A stretch of DNA of 35,371 nt from Clostridium sp. (GTDB lineage Bacteria; Bacteroidota; Bacteroidia; Bacteroidales; Muribaculaceae). The stretch is taken from assembly GCA_023666615.1 (NCBI GenBank), contig JAMPBQ010000001.1:137159-172529 (forward strand), given 5' to 3'. A program made the position numbers and the translations under genes. Each line of letters opens with the position of its first letter. The first letter of the stretch is position 1. The notes below the pieces were generated by a model. That model was not told where the DNA came from. It did not search any database and saw only the letters and a program-made list of their open reading frames with translations. This document shows positions 1 to 6,578 of this stretch, one piece after another.

Positions 1-280
1 AGCCGTCGGCCATGTTGAGCACGCGCTCCACCTCGCCGCCGAAGTCGGCGTGCCCGGGAGTGTCTATGATATTGATTTTATATCCTTTGTAGTCAATGGA
101 TACGTTCTTTGACAGAATTGTGATTCCGCGCTCGCGCTCAAGGTCGTTGTTGTCAAGGATCAGCTCTCCGGCGTTTTGGTTGTCGCGGAATAGGTGGCCG
201 GCCAGCAGCATCTTGTCCACAATCGTGGTTTTGCCGTGGTCAACGTGTGCGATAATTGCTATGTTTCTGATTTTCTGCAT
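1..280 (-). CDS. typA: TypA/BipA ribosome-associated GTPase, N-terminal part (3' end outside window)
   Basis: Only the first 93 residues are in the window; the gene runs off the left edge. This is a translational GTPase of the TypA/BipA family, which binds the 70S ribosome and helps ribosome assembly and stress adaptation. The visible G domain has the P-loop AHVDHGKT (residues 11-18), the switch I motif RGIT (51-54) and the G3 motif [11 protein letters not shown] (73-83). The stretch [17 protein letters not shown] is characteristic of TypA rather than EF-G, LepA or TetQ-type protection proteins. The ATG at 280 fits the family N-terminus ([10 protein letters not shown]). A TAATTTTG element lies about 40 bp upstream. 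It is monocistronic as far as can be seen, with the next minus-strand gene ending at 371. Confidence 0.95.
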   Translation of the reverse strand, partial: MQKIRNIAIIAHVDHGKTTIVDKMLLAGHLFRDNQNAGELILDNNDLERERGITILSKNVSIDYKGYKINIIDTPGHADFGGEVERVLNMADG

Positions 281-319
281 ATGTTTATGCCTATTGGAAT
301 ATCAATCTCTATTAATGCG

Positions 320-327
320 CAAAATTA
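320..327 (-). promoter_or_regulatory. Bacteroidota -7 element of typA
   Basis: TAATTTTG on the minus strand matches the Bacteroidota sigma-ABfr -7 consensus TAnnTTTG, about 40 bp before the typA ATG. No clear -33 TTTG is visible. The match to a known consensus is seen directly; promoter activity is inferred. Confidence 0.5.
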
Positions 328-370
328 CGAAAAATCATTGGATTTTGCGCCAGGCGATGCCGCTTTTGCT

Positions 371-1066
371 TTATTTCAGCCTGAAGTTGTAGCCAAGGGT
401 GATGGAGAGGGTCATGTTGCGCGAGGCGTTGAAGGTGTCGGCTTTCGTAGCCGAGAATACGTTGCCCAGGCCGTAATAGAAGCGTCCTTCAAGGTAGATG
501 GAGTGGCGCGGCTTTACCCAAAACTCCACGCCAAAGCCGGCCGTGATGCCATAGTCGAATTTTGAATGCACGGGCATCGTCATCTGTTCGGTCATGCGCG
601 CCTTCTCGGGCCACCCTTCCGCGGCAGTGGGGTTGTGGTAGTCAAAGTTCGACGACGTGCTTTCGCTTATCATGTAGCTGAATTCAGGGCCAAGGTTGAA
701 GAAGCATTTGAATCTTGGCGGACCGAAGTATATGTGCGTCATTATCGGAAGGCTCACGTAAGTAAATTGCCGCGAGTAGCTCAGCGGCGCCCCTTCAAAA
801 TCCTCTTTCCAGCCCCTTTGGGCTATGTTCAGCTCGCCCACTACGCCCACAAGCCTCTCTTCGGCATAGCGCACTGACGCGCCTATCAGCATGCCCCGCT
901 CCCAGCCTTGTTTCACAGCGGGGGAAAAGGATACCTTCGACATATCCTGGCCGGCATGGAATCCTATTGAAATGTGCGGCTTGTAGTGCGTCTCGGCCTT
1001 GGCTGAGAATGGAAAGGCGAGCAGTGCCGCCGCCGTTATTATTGATAGTTTTTTTAGTGAGAGCAT
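371..1066 (-). CDS. Outer-membrane beta-barrel protein (OMP_b-brl_2-like porin family)
   Basis: A 231-residue secreted protein. Residues 1-24 form a signal peptide ending in AKA, followed by alternating hydrophobic/aromatic strands typical of an eight-stranded barrel. The C-terminus (TLGYNFRLK) resembles the final-strand insertion signal used by BAM substrates. Length and layout match the Bacteroidota 'outer membrane beta-barrel' families (PF13568-like), whose substrates are mostly unknown. It starts 18 bp after the stop of the LysM protein gene, so the two are probably co-transcribed and may act together at the envelope. I see nothing that defines a ligand. The barrel call is firm; the exact family is less certain. 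Confidence 0.8.
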   Translation of the reverse strand: MLSLKKLSIITAAALLAFPFSAKAETHYKPHISIGFHAGQDMSKVSFSPAVKQGWERGMLIGASVRYAEERLVGVVGELNIAQRGWKEDFEGAPLSYSRQFTYVSLPIMTHIYFGPPRFKCFFNLGPEFSYMISESTSSNFDYHNPTAAEGWPEKARMTEQMTMPVHSKFDYGITAGFGVEFWVKPRHSIYLEGRFYYGLGNVFSATKADTFNASRNMTLSITLGYNFRLK

Positions 1067-1084
1067 GGGAAATACTGCGATTTT

Positions 1085-2530
1085 TTATAGCACGATTGAT
1101 TCTGTGGTGCGGTCGGGGCGAAATGCCACGAGGTAGAGGGTGTTGTTGATGTATCCCGCCCCGATCCCGGCGCTTACGAATGAAAAGGACGATTGTATGC
1201 CGCGGCTTATGGCAGATGTCTCCAGCGCCTGGCCAATGCGCCCTTCTGTCTGTTGGAGCCATTGTATGAAGGTGGTGGCGGTGTCATAGCCCAGTGCCGC
1301 TTGGTTGGGCACGGCCTCAAGCATGGATTCCCCGTACCAGTGTTCGTAGGAGTTGCGCAGCGCGCGGGCTTCAGGGCTCTTTTCGTTGAAGAAGAAGCGT
1401 GAGTACACCATCGCCTGAAGGTCGTATAGGCGCGTCAGGTGCTCGCCGCGGAATGCCGTCCAGTCAGGGTAGCCAAACACTTTGTAGGCATCTTTCCCGT
1501 CATCTGTTTGCCTCAATTCGGATATCGTGGGCGCGAAGCGGTTGAACACCGCCACTGCGCCTGAGCGTGCTATGAAGACATAACGTCCGTTGCCGTCGGT
1601 GTTTACGCCGGCCTGCTGCAAGTCGGAGGCTTGGAGTGTGGATTCAAAATCAACGTCTATTACATCGAGGTCAAGCGATGCGTATTTTTTCCTCAAGGCC
1701 ATTACGAAGGGGTCTTTTTCTGTGGCTCCGTTTTGCGGATTGAGTATTACCGGCGTATAGCCGGGATATTGCTGCAGGATGCCGCCCACTGCCTTGTCGT
1801 ACATCATTCGCGCGTCAATGTATCCCTGCAGCGCATAGGGGTAGGCGAGGTGCGATTCATCCTTTATGTTGAACATGTTCAGCACATATATCCCCCTTGG
1901 AGACGCCCACTCGATTATATGTTTGAGCGCCGCAGGGTCTTCAGGCGCTATTATCACCGCCACATTCTTCTCTTCTGCCGCGGCCAGCTGCGCCTCACGT
2001 TGCTCTATGTCTTCGGCCATGTCCTTGACTATCACCTCCACCTCCTCTCCGCGGTCGGCGGCGAGCTCATTGGCGGCAAGCAGCATGCCGCGGTAAAATT
2101 CAGCATATTGCCTTGCCTTCTTGGCCGGCTCGGACGTAAAGGGCAAGTACACCATGAGATTAGGGCGGCGTATGCTGTCGGCCATAACGGCCAGCGTGTC
2201 GGCGGGGTCCAGCCATTCAATCTGCGCGTCGATAATGTCCTGTATGTCATATCCAAGCCCATTGCCCGCAGTCCCCGTGTCGGATGCCGGCGGCTCAATG
2301 GCTGTGGCGGGCTCTCCGTCGGGAATTGTCAGTATCATCCCTTGGCGCACTCCCGAATTTGCTTCCGGATTGAGAGCGATAAGCTCTTCTACGGTGATAT
2401 GGTATTTGTGGGCAATCCCCGAAATGCTTTCGCCCTTGGCCACTATATGCTGAAAATCGGCATAAGCCGCCGTGGCAACAGCCATCGCCACAAAGGCGCA
2501 TGCCCACCTATGTAAAAATCCAAATCTCAT
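1085..2530 (-). CDS. Secreted LysM-domain protein with type I periplasmic-binding fold
   Basis: About 481 residues. A signal peptide (1-23, ending TAAYA) is followed by one LysM domain at about residues 26-70 (HIVAKGESISGIAHKYHITVEELIALNP), which binds peptidoglycan glycans. After a Pro/Thr-rich linker, the part from about residue 110 to the C-terminus looks like the branched-chain amino-acid receptor fold (alternating beta/alpha with PNLMVYLPF, VAVIIAPEDP, YVFIARSG). No permease or ATPase gene is nearby, so an ABC-transport role is unlikely; a wall-anchored sensor or scaffold is more plausible. The ATG at 2530 is preferred because the in-frame upstream codon at 2536 is TTG. First gene of a pair with the barrel protein. 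Confidence 0.8.
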   Translation of the reverse strand: MRFGFLHRWACAFVAMAVATAAYADFQHIVAKGESISGIAHKYHITVEELIALNPEANSGVRQGMILTIPDGEPATAIEPPASDTGTAGNGLGYDIQDIIDAQIEWLDPADTLAVMADSIRRPNLMVYLPFTSEPAKKARQYAEFYRGMLLAANELAADRGEEVEVIVKDMAEDIEQREAQLAAAEEKNVAVIIAPEDPAALKHIIEWASPRGIYVLNMFNIKDESHLAYPYALQGYIDARMMYDKAVGGILQQYPGYTPVILNPQNGATEKDPFVMALRKKYASLDLDVIDVDFESTLQASDLQQAGVNTDGNGRYVFIARSGAVAVFNRFAPTISELRQTDDGKDAYKVFGYPDWTAFRGEHLTRLYDLQAMVYSRFFFNEKSPEARALRNSYEHWYGESMLEAVPNQAALGYDTATTFIQWLQQTEGRIGQALETSAISRGIQSSFSFVSAGIGAGYINNTLYLVAFRPDRTTESIVL

Positions 2531-2551
2531 ATTCAAAAGAAATCAATTCAA

Positions 2552-2688
2552 AATACTTAATCCTCCACCCTCAATCCTCAATCTTAATATTCAATCTTAA
2601 TCCTAATCCTTTATCCTTTATCCTTTATCCTTAATACTTAATACTTAATATTCAATCCTTTATCCTTTATCCTTAATACTTTATACTT
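2552..2688. repeat. Degenerate 7-bp tandem array (AATCCTT/TATCCTT/AATACTT)
   Basis: Twenty consecutive short units, sixteen of exactly 7 bp plus a few that slip to 6, run from 2552 to 2688. The commonest words are TATCCTT, AATCCTT and AATACTT. It fills the gap between the penicillin-binding protein stop and the LysM gene. In transcript orientation it reads as repeated AAGGATA words, which look like Shine-Dalgarno cores but are far from the start codon. Confidence 0.85.
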
Positions 2689-2720
2689 TTGATTAAAGCG
2701 GCTTTGCCGCTTTAATCAAA
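2688..2720 (-). terminator. 15-bp perfect hairpin overlapping the PBP stop codon
   Basis: Arms 2688-2702 and 2706-2720 are perfect reverse complements (GATTAAAGCGGC core) around a 3-nt loop. The hairpin includes the last codons and TAA of the penicillin-binding protein. It lacks a strong U-tract on the minus strand, so it may serve as a 3' stability element as much as a terminator. Confidence 0.6.
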
Positions 2721-5150
2721 CACTCCCTCGACGCTCTCTTCCAGCTTCTCCGACACAACTCCGGCGTCGTACGTGCCGCTGCAAAGGTCTAAGTCGGCCG
2801 GGAATTCAAAGCGAGTATCCTGGGTGTAGTTCAGCTTGGGGTCATCATACACGGCGCGGATGTAATTGCCATAGATTGGCAAGGCCATTGACGCGCCCTG
2901 GCCGTTGGCCATGGTGTTGAAGTGTATGTCGCGCTCATCGCCGCCTACCCATACGCCCGATACGAGCTCAGGGGTAAAGGCCATGAACCATCCGTCGCTG
3001 TTGTCATTGGTGGTGCCTGTCTTGCCGCCGGTTTGCGCCGTTATGCTGTACGGCGGACGCCGCAGGCGGTTGCCCGTGCCTCCATCCACTACGTTGAGCA
3101 ATATTGAAAGTATGCGGTAATACGCCTTCTGCGATATGACTTCTGTCTGCTGCGGCGCAAAGTTGGATATCACCGTGCCGTTGCTGTCGGTGATCGCGGT
3201 CACAAACATCGGGTCGGTCTTCATGCCATAGTTGGCATAGGCCGAATAGGCCGTAACCATTTCCTTCACCGATATTTCGCTTGGCCCAAGGCAGAGCGAC
3301 ACCACGGCGGGCAGCTCATTGGTGATGCCCATGTTGTGCATCAGGCGCACCAGGTTATTCGGCCGAACCACATCCATCACACGCGCCGAAATCCAGTTGT
3401 TGGAGTTGGTCAGCGCCCAGCGCAGGTCCACCATCTCGCCCACGCGGGCCGTGCCGGCGTTGCGGGGCGACCATGGCTTGCCGTTGCCGTCTATGAGAGT
3501 GGGCTGGGTGTTCAGGAATTGCGTGCAGGGGGTCATGCCCTCCTCCATAGCCAATGTGTAGAGGAAGGGCTTGATGGTGGACCCCACCTGACGGCGGCCG
3601 GTGGATACCATGTCGTATTGGAAGAATTTGAAGTTGGGCCCTCCCACGTATGCCTTTACGTATCCGTTGCGCGGGTCCATCGACATGAATCCGGTGCGCA
3701 GGAAATGCTTGATGTAGAGGATTGAGTCGCGCGGCGTCATCACCGTGTCTATCGGCCCTGTGTAGCTGAACACCGTCATTTCCACCGGACGGTTGAATTC
3801 TTCCTCTATCTCTTCGTCGCTGCGCATGGCCACTTTCTTCGCCACTCTGTACCTTTCGCTCTGCCGAATGGCCGTCTGTATGTGCTTCTCGCGCTCGGCT
3901 GCGGTCAGTAGCGAGCTGTACGGCGCGTTGGACATTGTCTTTTTCTCACGGAAAAATCTGTTCTGCAGGTCTTCCATGTGCGTCTGCACCGCCTCTTCGG
4001 CGTGCGCCTGCATTCGCGAATCTATGGTGGTGAATATCTTCAGCCCGTCATTGTATATGTCCCACTTCGACCCGTCCGGCTTAGGGTTTTTCTCCACCCA
4101 ACCGTAGAGGGCGTTGGTCTCCCAAAGTATTGAATCGTCTTTGAATTTTTGCCCTTCCCAGGCCATATAGTTTTTTCTAACAGGCTTCTTGGCCAAAAGG
4201 AAGCGCCGAAGTTCTTCGCGGAAATACGGTGCGATGCCCTCCTTGTGGTCGGCTGCGTGATAATCCAGCTTTATGGGCAGCTTGGTGAGCGAGTCAAGCT
4301 GCTGGCGGTCTATCAGCTTGCCGCGGTACATCTGTTCGAGCACCACGTTGCGCCTATTCTCTGTGCGCTCGGGGTGGCGGCGCGGATTGTAGTACGCCGG
4401 ATTCTTCACCATGCCCACGAGCATGGCCGCCTCCTCAATGTTCAGGTCTTTAGCGTCCTTGCCGAAATATACGTTTGCCGCTGATTTTATGCCCACGGCG
4501 TTGTAAAGGAAGTCAAATTGGTTGAGGTACATCTTCAATATCTCTTCCTTTGAATATTGCCTCTCCAGCTTCACGGCAATCATCCATTCTATCGGCTTCT
4601 GCATGGCGCGTGAGAGAAGCCCCGAGCTTTCTGGCGAATAAAGCTGTTTGGCCAGCTGCTGCGTGATTGTGGAGCCGCCGCCGGCGTTTTTGTTCTGCAT
4701 CATCAGCGTCTTGACCAGCACGCGGCTGAGCGCCTTGGCGTCAATGCCTGAATGCTTCATGAATCGCTCGTCCTCTGTGGCGATTAGGGCGTCAATCACA
4801 TGCTGGGAGATATCAGCGTAATCTGCGTACACGCGGTTGCCGGTGTTGCGGAAATATCGCCCCATCTCCACACCGTCTGACGTGTAGATGGCTGTGGCGA
4901 ACTTATCCTGCGGATTCTTCAGCTGGTCCAGTTCGGGCATGTAGCCTATCACGCCATTGTATATTAATATCAGGAAGGCGGCTGCCATTATGACTATGGC
5001 CGCGAAGGCTATCCACATCCACTTGATGATTTTTTTGTACAGCGGCTTTATGCCTGACGCCCGCTTTTCCTGTGTATTTGAGCTGATATTGTTCTTGTTT
5101 GCCATTTCTGATAATGCGCTCTTTGATTTTTTGCGCGGGCTTTTTCCCAT
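2712..5150 (-). CDS. Class A penicillin-binding protein (PBP1A-type, bifunctional)
   Basis: An 812-residue bifunctional peptidoglycan synthase anchored in the inner membrane. A cytoplasmic basic tail is followed by one membrane segment (about 43-66). The GT51 glycosyltransferase has catalytic E126 in TEDERFMKHSG (125-135) and GGSTITQQLAKQLY (158-171). The transpeptidase has the nucleophile S524 in STIK (524-527), SNN (583-585) and KTGTT (710-714). All catalytic motifs are intact, so it should polymerise and crosslink glycan strands. The -7 element at 5168-5175 leaves a leader of only about a dozen bases before this ATG; the in-frame Met16 (5105) is a possible alternative start. The gene ends in a perfect hairpin that overlaps its stop codon. 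Confidence 0.95.
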   Translation of the reverse strand: MGKSPRKKSKSALSEMANKNNISSNTQEKRASGIKPLYKKIIKWMWIAFAAIVIMAAAFLILIYNGVIGYMPELDQLKNPQDKFATAIYTSDGVEMGRYFRNTGNRVYADYADISQHVIDALIATEDERFMKHSGIDAKALSRVLVKTLMMQNKNAGGGSTITQQLAKQLYSPESSGLLSRAMQKPIEWMIAVKLERQYSKEEILKMYLNQFDFLYNAVGIKSAANVYFGKDAKDLNIEEAAMLVGMVKNPAYYNPRRHPERTENRRNVVLEQMYRGKLIDRQQLDSLTKLPIKLDYHAADHKEGIAPYFREELRRFLLAKKPVRKNYMAWEGQKFKDDSILWETNALYGWVEKNPKPDGSKWDIYNDGLKIFTTIDSRMQAHAEEAVQTHMEDLQNRFFREKKTMSNAPYSSLLTAAEREKHIQTAIRQSERYRVAKKVAMRSDEEIEEEFNRPVEMTVFSYTGPIDTVMTPRDSILYIKHFLRTGFMSMDPRNGYVKAYVGGPNFKFFQYDMVSTGRRQVGSTIKPFLYTLAMEEGMTPCTQFLNTQPTLIDGNGKPWSPRNAGTARVGEMVDLRWALTNSNNWISARVMDVVRPNNLVRLMHNMGITNELPAVVSLCLGPSEISVKEMVTAYSAYANYGMKTDPMFVTAITDSNGTVISNFAPQQTEVISQKAYYRILSILLNVVDGGTGNRLRRPPYSITAQTGGKTGTTNDNSDGWFMAFTPELVSGVWVGGDERDIHFNTMANGQGASMALPIYGNYIRAVYDDPKLNYTQDTRFEFPADLDLCSGTYDAGVVSEKLEESVEGVFD

Positions 5151-5167
5151 GCGCGTGAGAGCATTTG

Positions 5168-5196
5168 CAAAGTTAATATTTTTTTTTCAAAGCAAA
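5168..5196 (-). promoter_or_regulatory. Promoter of the penicillin-binding protein gene
   Basis: On the minus strand, TTTG (5193-5196) lies 17 bp before TAACTTTG (5168-5175), matching the Bacteroidota -33/-7 pattern. An A-tract lies between them. Confidence 0.6.
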
Positions 5197-5313
5197 GGCT
5201 ATAACAAGGTTAAATCTTGCGTACGCGGATTTCCAGGGCATGGAAAAATGAGAGGGGAAAATTTTGCATATGTTAAATAAATATGTTTTAAAACATATTT
5301 TAAAAACATTTCC

Positions 5314-5321
5314 TAACTTTG
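5314..5321 (+). promoter_or_regulatory. -7 element of the small gene at 5391
   Basis: TAACTTTG on the plus strand, 70 bp before the ATG at 5391. A clear -33 TTTG is not seen; the upstream region is AT-rich (atgttttaaaacat). The leader contains a 5-bp hairpin, GTTCC (5343-5347) with GGAAC (5352-5356). Confidence 0.5.
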
Positions 5322-5390
5322 CGGTGTTCTTATTGCATAAGAGTTCCAGAGGGAACGTGAAAAATAATGTTTAATTAAAATTCAGTCATT

Positions 5391-5519
5391 ATGTTTCAAC
5401 ACCTGAAGAAAGCAGTGCAATGGTACTGCAATGAGGCTGCCAGAAATTACGTATGGTCGCCCCTTTCACCCGAAGCGCACAAAGATCTTGAGGAATCATC
5501 TGAAAATTCATCAATCTAA
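5391..5519 (+). CDS. Small protein of 42 residues, unknown function
   Basis: A 42-codon frame beginning MFQHLKKAVQWYCNEAARNY and ending ENSSI. I recognise no family. The N-terminal half is a plausible amphipathic helix (basic, aromatic, with one Cys); the C-terminal half is acidic and Ser-rich with a Pro pair (WSPLSPEAH). No signal peptide or membrane segment is evident. Support for it being real is contextual: it is the only open frame in a 531-bp gap, it has a TAACTTTG element 70 bp upstream, and it is followed 17 bp after the stop by a hairpin with a U-tract. Together these form a compact independent transcription unit. The alternative is a noncoding RNA with a fortuitous frame. Confidence 0.5.
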   Translation: MFQHLKKAVQWYCNEAARNYVWSPLSPEAHKDLEESSENSSI

Positions 5520-5536
5520 CGCGCTGCACGCTTCTT

Positions 5537-5585
5537 GGGATTAAAGCTAGCCGGCCCATAAGTCCGGTATGCAATCCCTTTTTCT
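5537..5585 (+). terminator. Terminator of the 42-aa gene
   Basis: GGGATT (5537-5542) pairs with AATCCC (5573-5578). The interior is stabilised by GC/GC and CCGG/CCGG pairs around loop CCCATAAGT. A TTTTT tract follows at 5579-5583. Confidence 0.65.
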
Positions 5586-5611
5586 AAAAGACTCAATTCA
5601 ACCCCAAAATT

Positions 5612-5643
5612 AAGGCAGGCCCCGCCTCCGCGGAGTCTGCCTT
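5612..5643. terminator. Hairpin after the HPPK/YhcH gene, possibly bidirectional
   Basis: AAGGCAG (5612-5618) pairs with CTGCCTT (5637-5643), with an inner CTCCGCGGAG palindrome. On the minus strand it is followed by an AATTTT run, so it probably ends the tex/HPPK-YhcH transcript, whose stop is about 40 bp away. On the plus strand it is followed by TCTTGT. Confidence 0.55.
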
Positions 5644-5681
5644 TCTTGTATTTGTCCGGCTATGCCGTGTGTCAGGGCTTA

Positions 5682-6578
5682 TTAGTCAATATATTCTATC
5701 TTGCAGACAATCTTGTGGCTAGTGCTCGGATTTGACGAGGACGCCACCGATGGCTGGTGTATGTCGGAAGGGAAATAAAGGAAGAATTTGTCGGGAGTGG
5801 TCTTTGTGAATTCCACCGCTCCTGTGGGGCGGTACTTTTCAACATCCTTCGCCTCGTCATACGGCAAAGTCACCTCCACTCCTTTGCGCACGAGTCCCAT
5901 CAGTTCGTCGCCTTGCATTGTGTATTGCAGGTCTATGTATTTCTTGTGCGCCTCGGCCGGCGTATTGTCATAGTCCTTCGGCGTGTATTCCATTACGTTG
6001 ATCCAAAGCCTGTTGGGTGAAATCACTACTTTTCCAGGCTTCAGCGCGTTGAGGTCGGTTTTTGCCAAAAAGTCAAATAGCTCGTCCCATAGCGCCTTGT
6101 TTTTTTCATATTGGGCTTGCCATTGAGCCATGTCGCAGCTGGCGTCGGGAGCTTTCCCCCATATAAGGGCCAGTCGGTTTACGTCTTTTTCCATTATTTT
6201 CTTGTATCCTTTTATGAAATAGGGTGATTTAAAGTCTATTGGCCTGATGGTGCTATGCCCGTGCGCCACAAGGTCTATGTCTATCGGCACCTGCTTCCGT
6301 CGGCGTGTTTCCTCGTTGCGGCCCAATTCCGCCTCAATTTCCTTGCTGATGCGCTCTATTTCTTCCGCCTGCAGCTTAGATGAGGCTATTAGCACTTCAT
6401 TGAGATAGCGCGCCCCCTCTATGGGCCGCCCTTGGCTGTAGCATGGTGTGTCGTATTTCCCGCTTGACGCCAATATCGAACCTATCCGGCTTTCTATCAT
6501 GGCAATGCCCTTGTCTATGTTTGTTTGGGCCGTTTCCGCCATGTTTGAGCCAAGGCAAATCAACGCTTGTTCCGCCAT
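5682..6578 (-). CDS. HPPK(FolK)-like domain fused to YhcH/YjgK/YiaL (DUF386) domain
   Basis: A 298-residue two-domain protein in one uninterrupted frame. Residues 1 to about 137 resemble 6-hydroxymethyl-7,8-dihydropterin pyrophosphokinase: ICLGSN near the N-terminus, YLNEVL, and the Mg-binding DxD in PIDIDLV. Aligned to E. coli FolK, the residue equivalent to R92 is Val and R84 is Glu; the usual C-terminal segment after the DxD (PH...R.F.L.PL) is missing. Folate-pathway activity is therefore doubtful. Residues about 160-298 are a complete YhcH/TabA-type cupin with EAHKKYIDLQY, GDELMG and FPSDIHQP. Members of that family are linked to sugar (sialic acid) use and biofilm control. The ATG overlaps the tex TGA (TGATG), implying coupled translation. 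Confidence 0.8.
   Translation of the reverse strand: MAEQALICLGSNMAETAQTNIDKGIAMIESRIGSILASSGKYDTPCYSQGRPIEGARYLNEVLIASSKLQAEEIERISKEIEAELGRNEETRRRKQVPIDIDLVAHGHSTIRPIDFKSPYFIKGYKKIMEKDVNRLALIWGKAPDASCDMAQWQAQYEKNKALWDELFDFLAKTDLNALKPGKVVISPNRLWINVMEYTPKDYDNTPAEAHKKYIDLQYTMQGDELMGLVRKGVEVTLPYDEAKDVEKYRPTGAVEFTKTTPDKFFLYFPSDIHQPSVASSSNPSTSHKIVCKIEYID

Noticed and set aside
1631-2515. A 294-codon frame antisense to the LysM gene
   Set aside because: Cys/His/Tyr-rich composition without domains, fully covered by a well-supported gene on the other strand.
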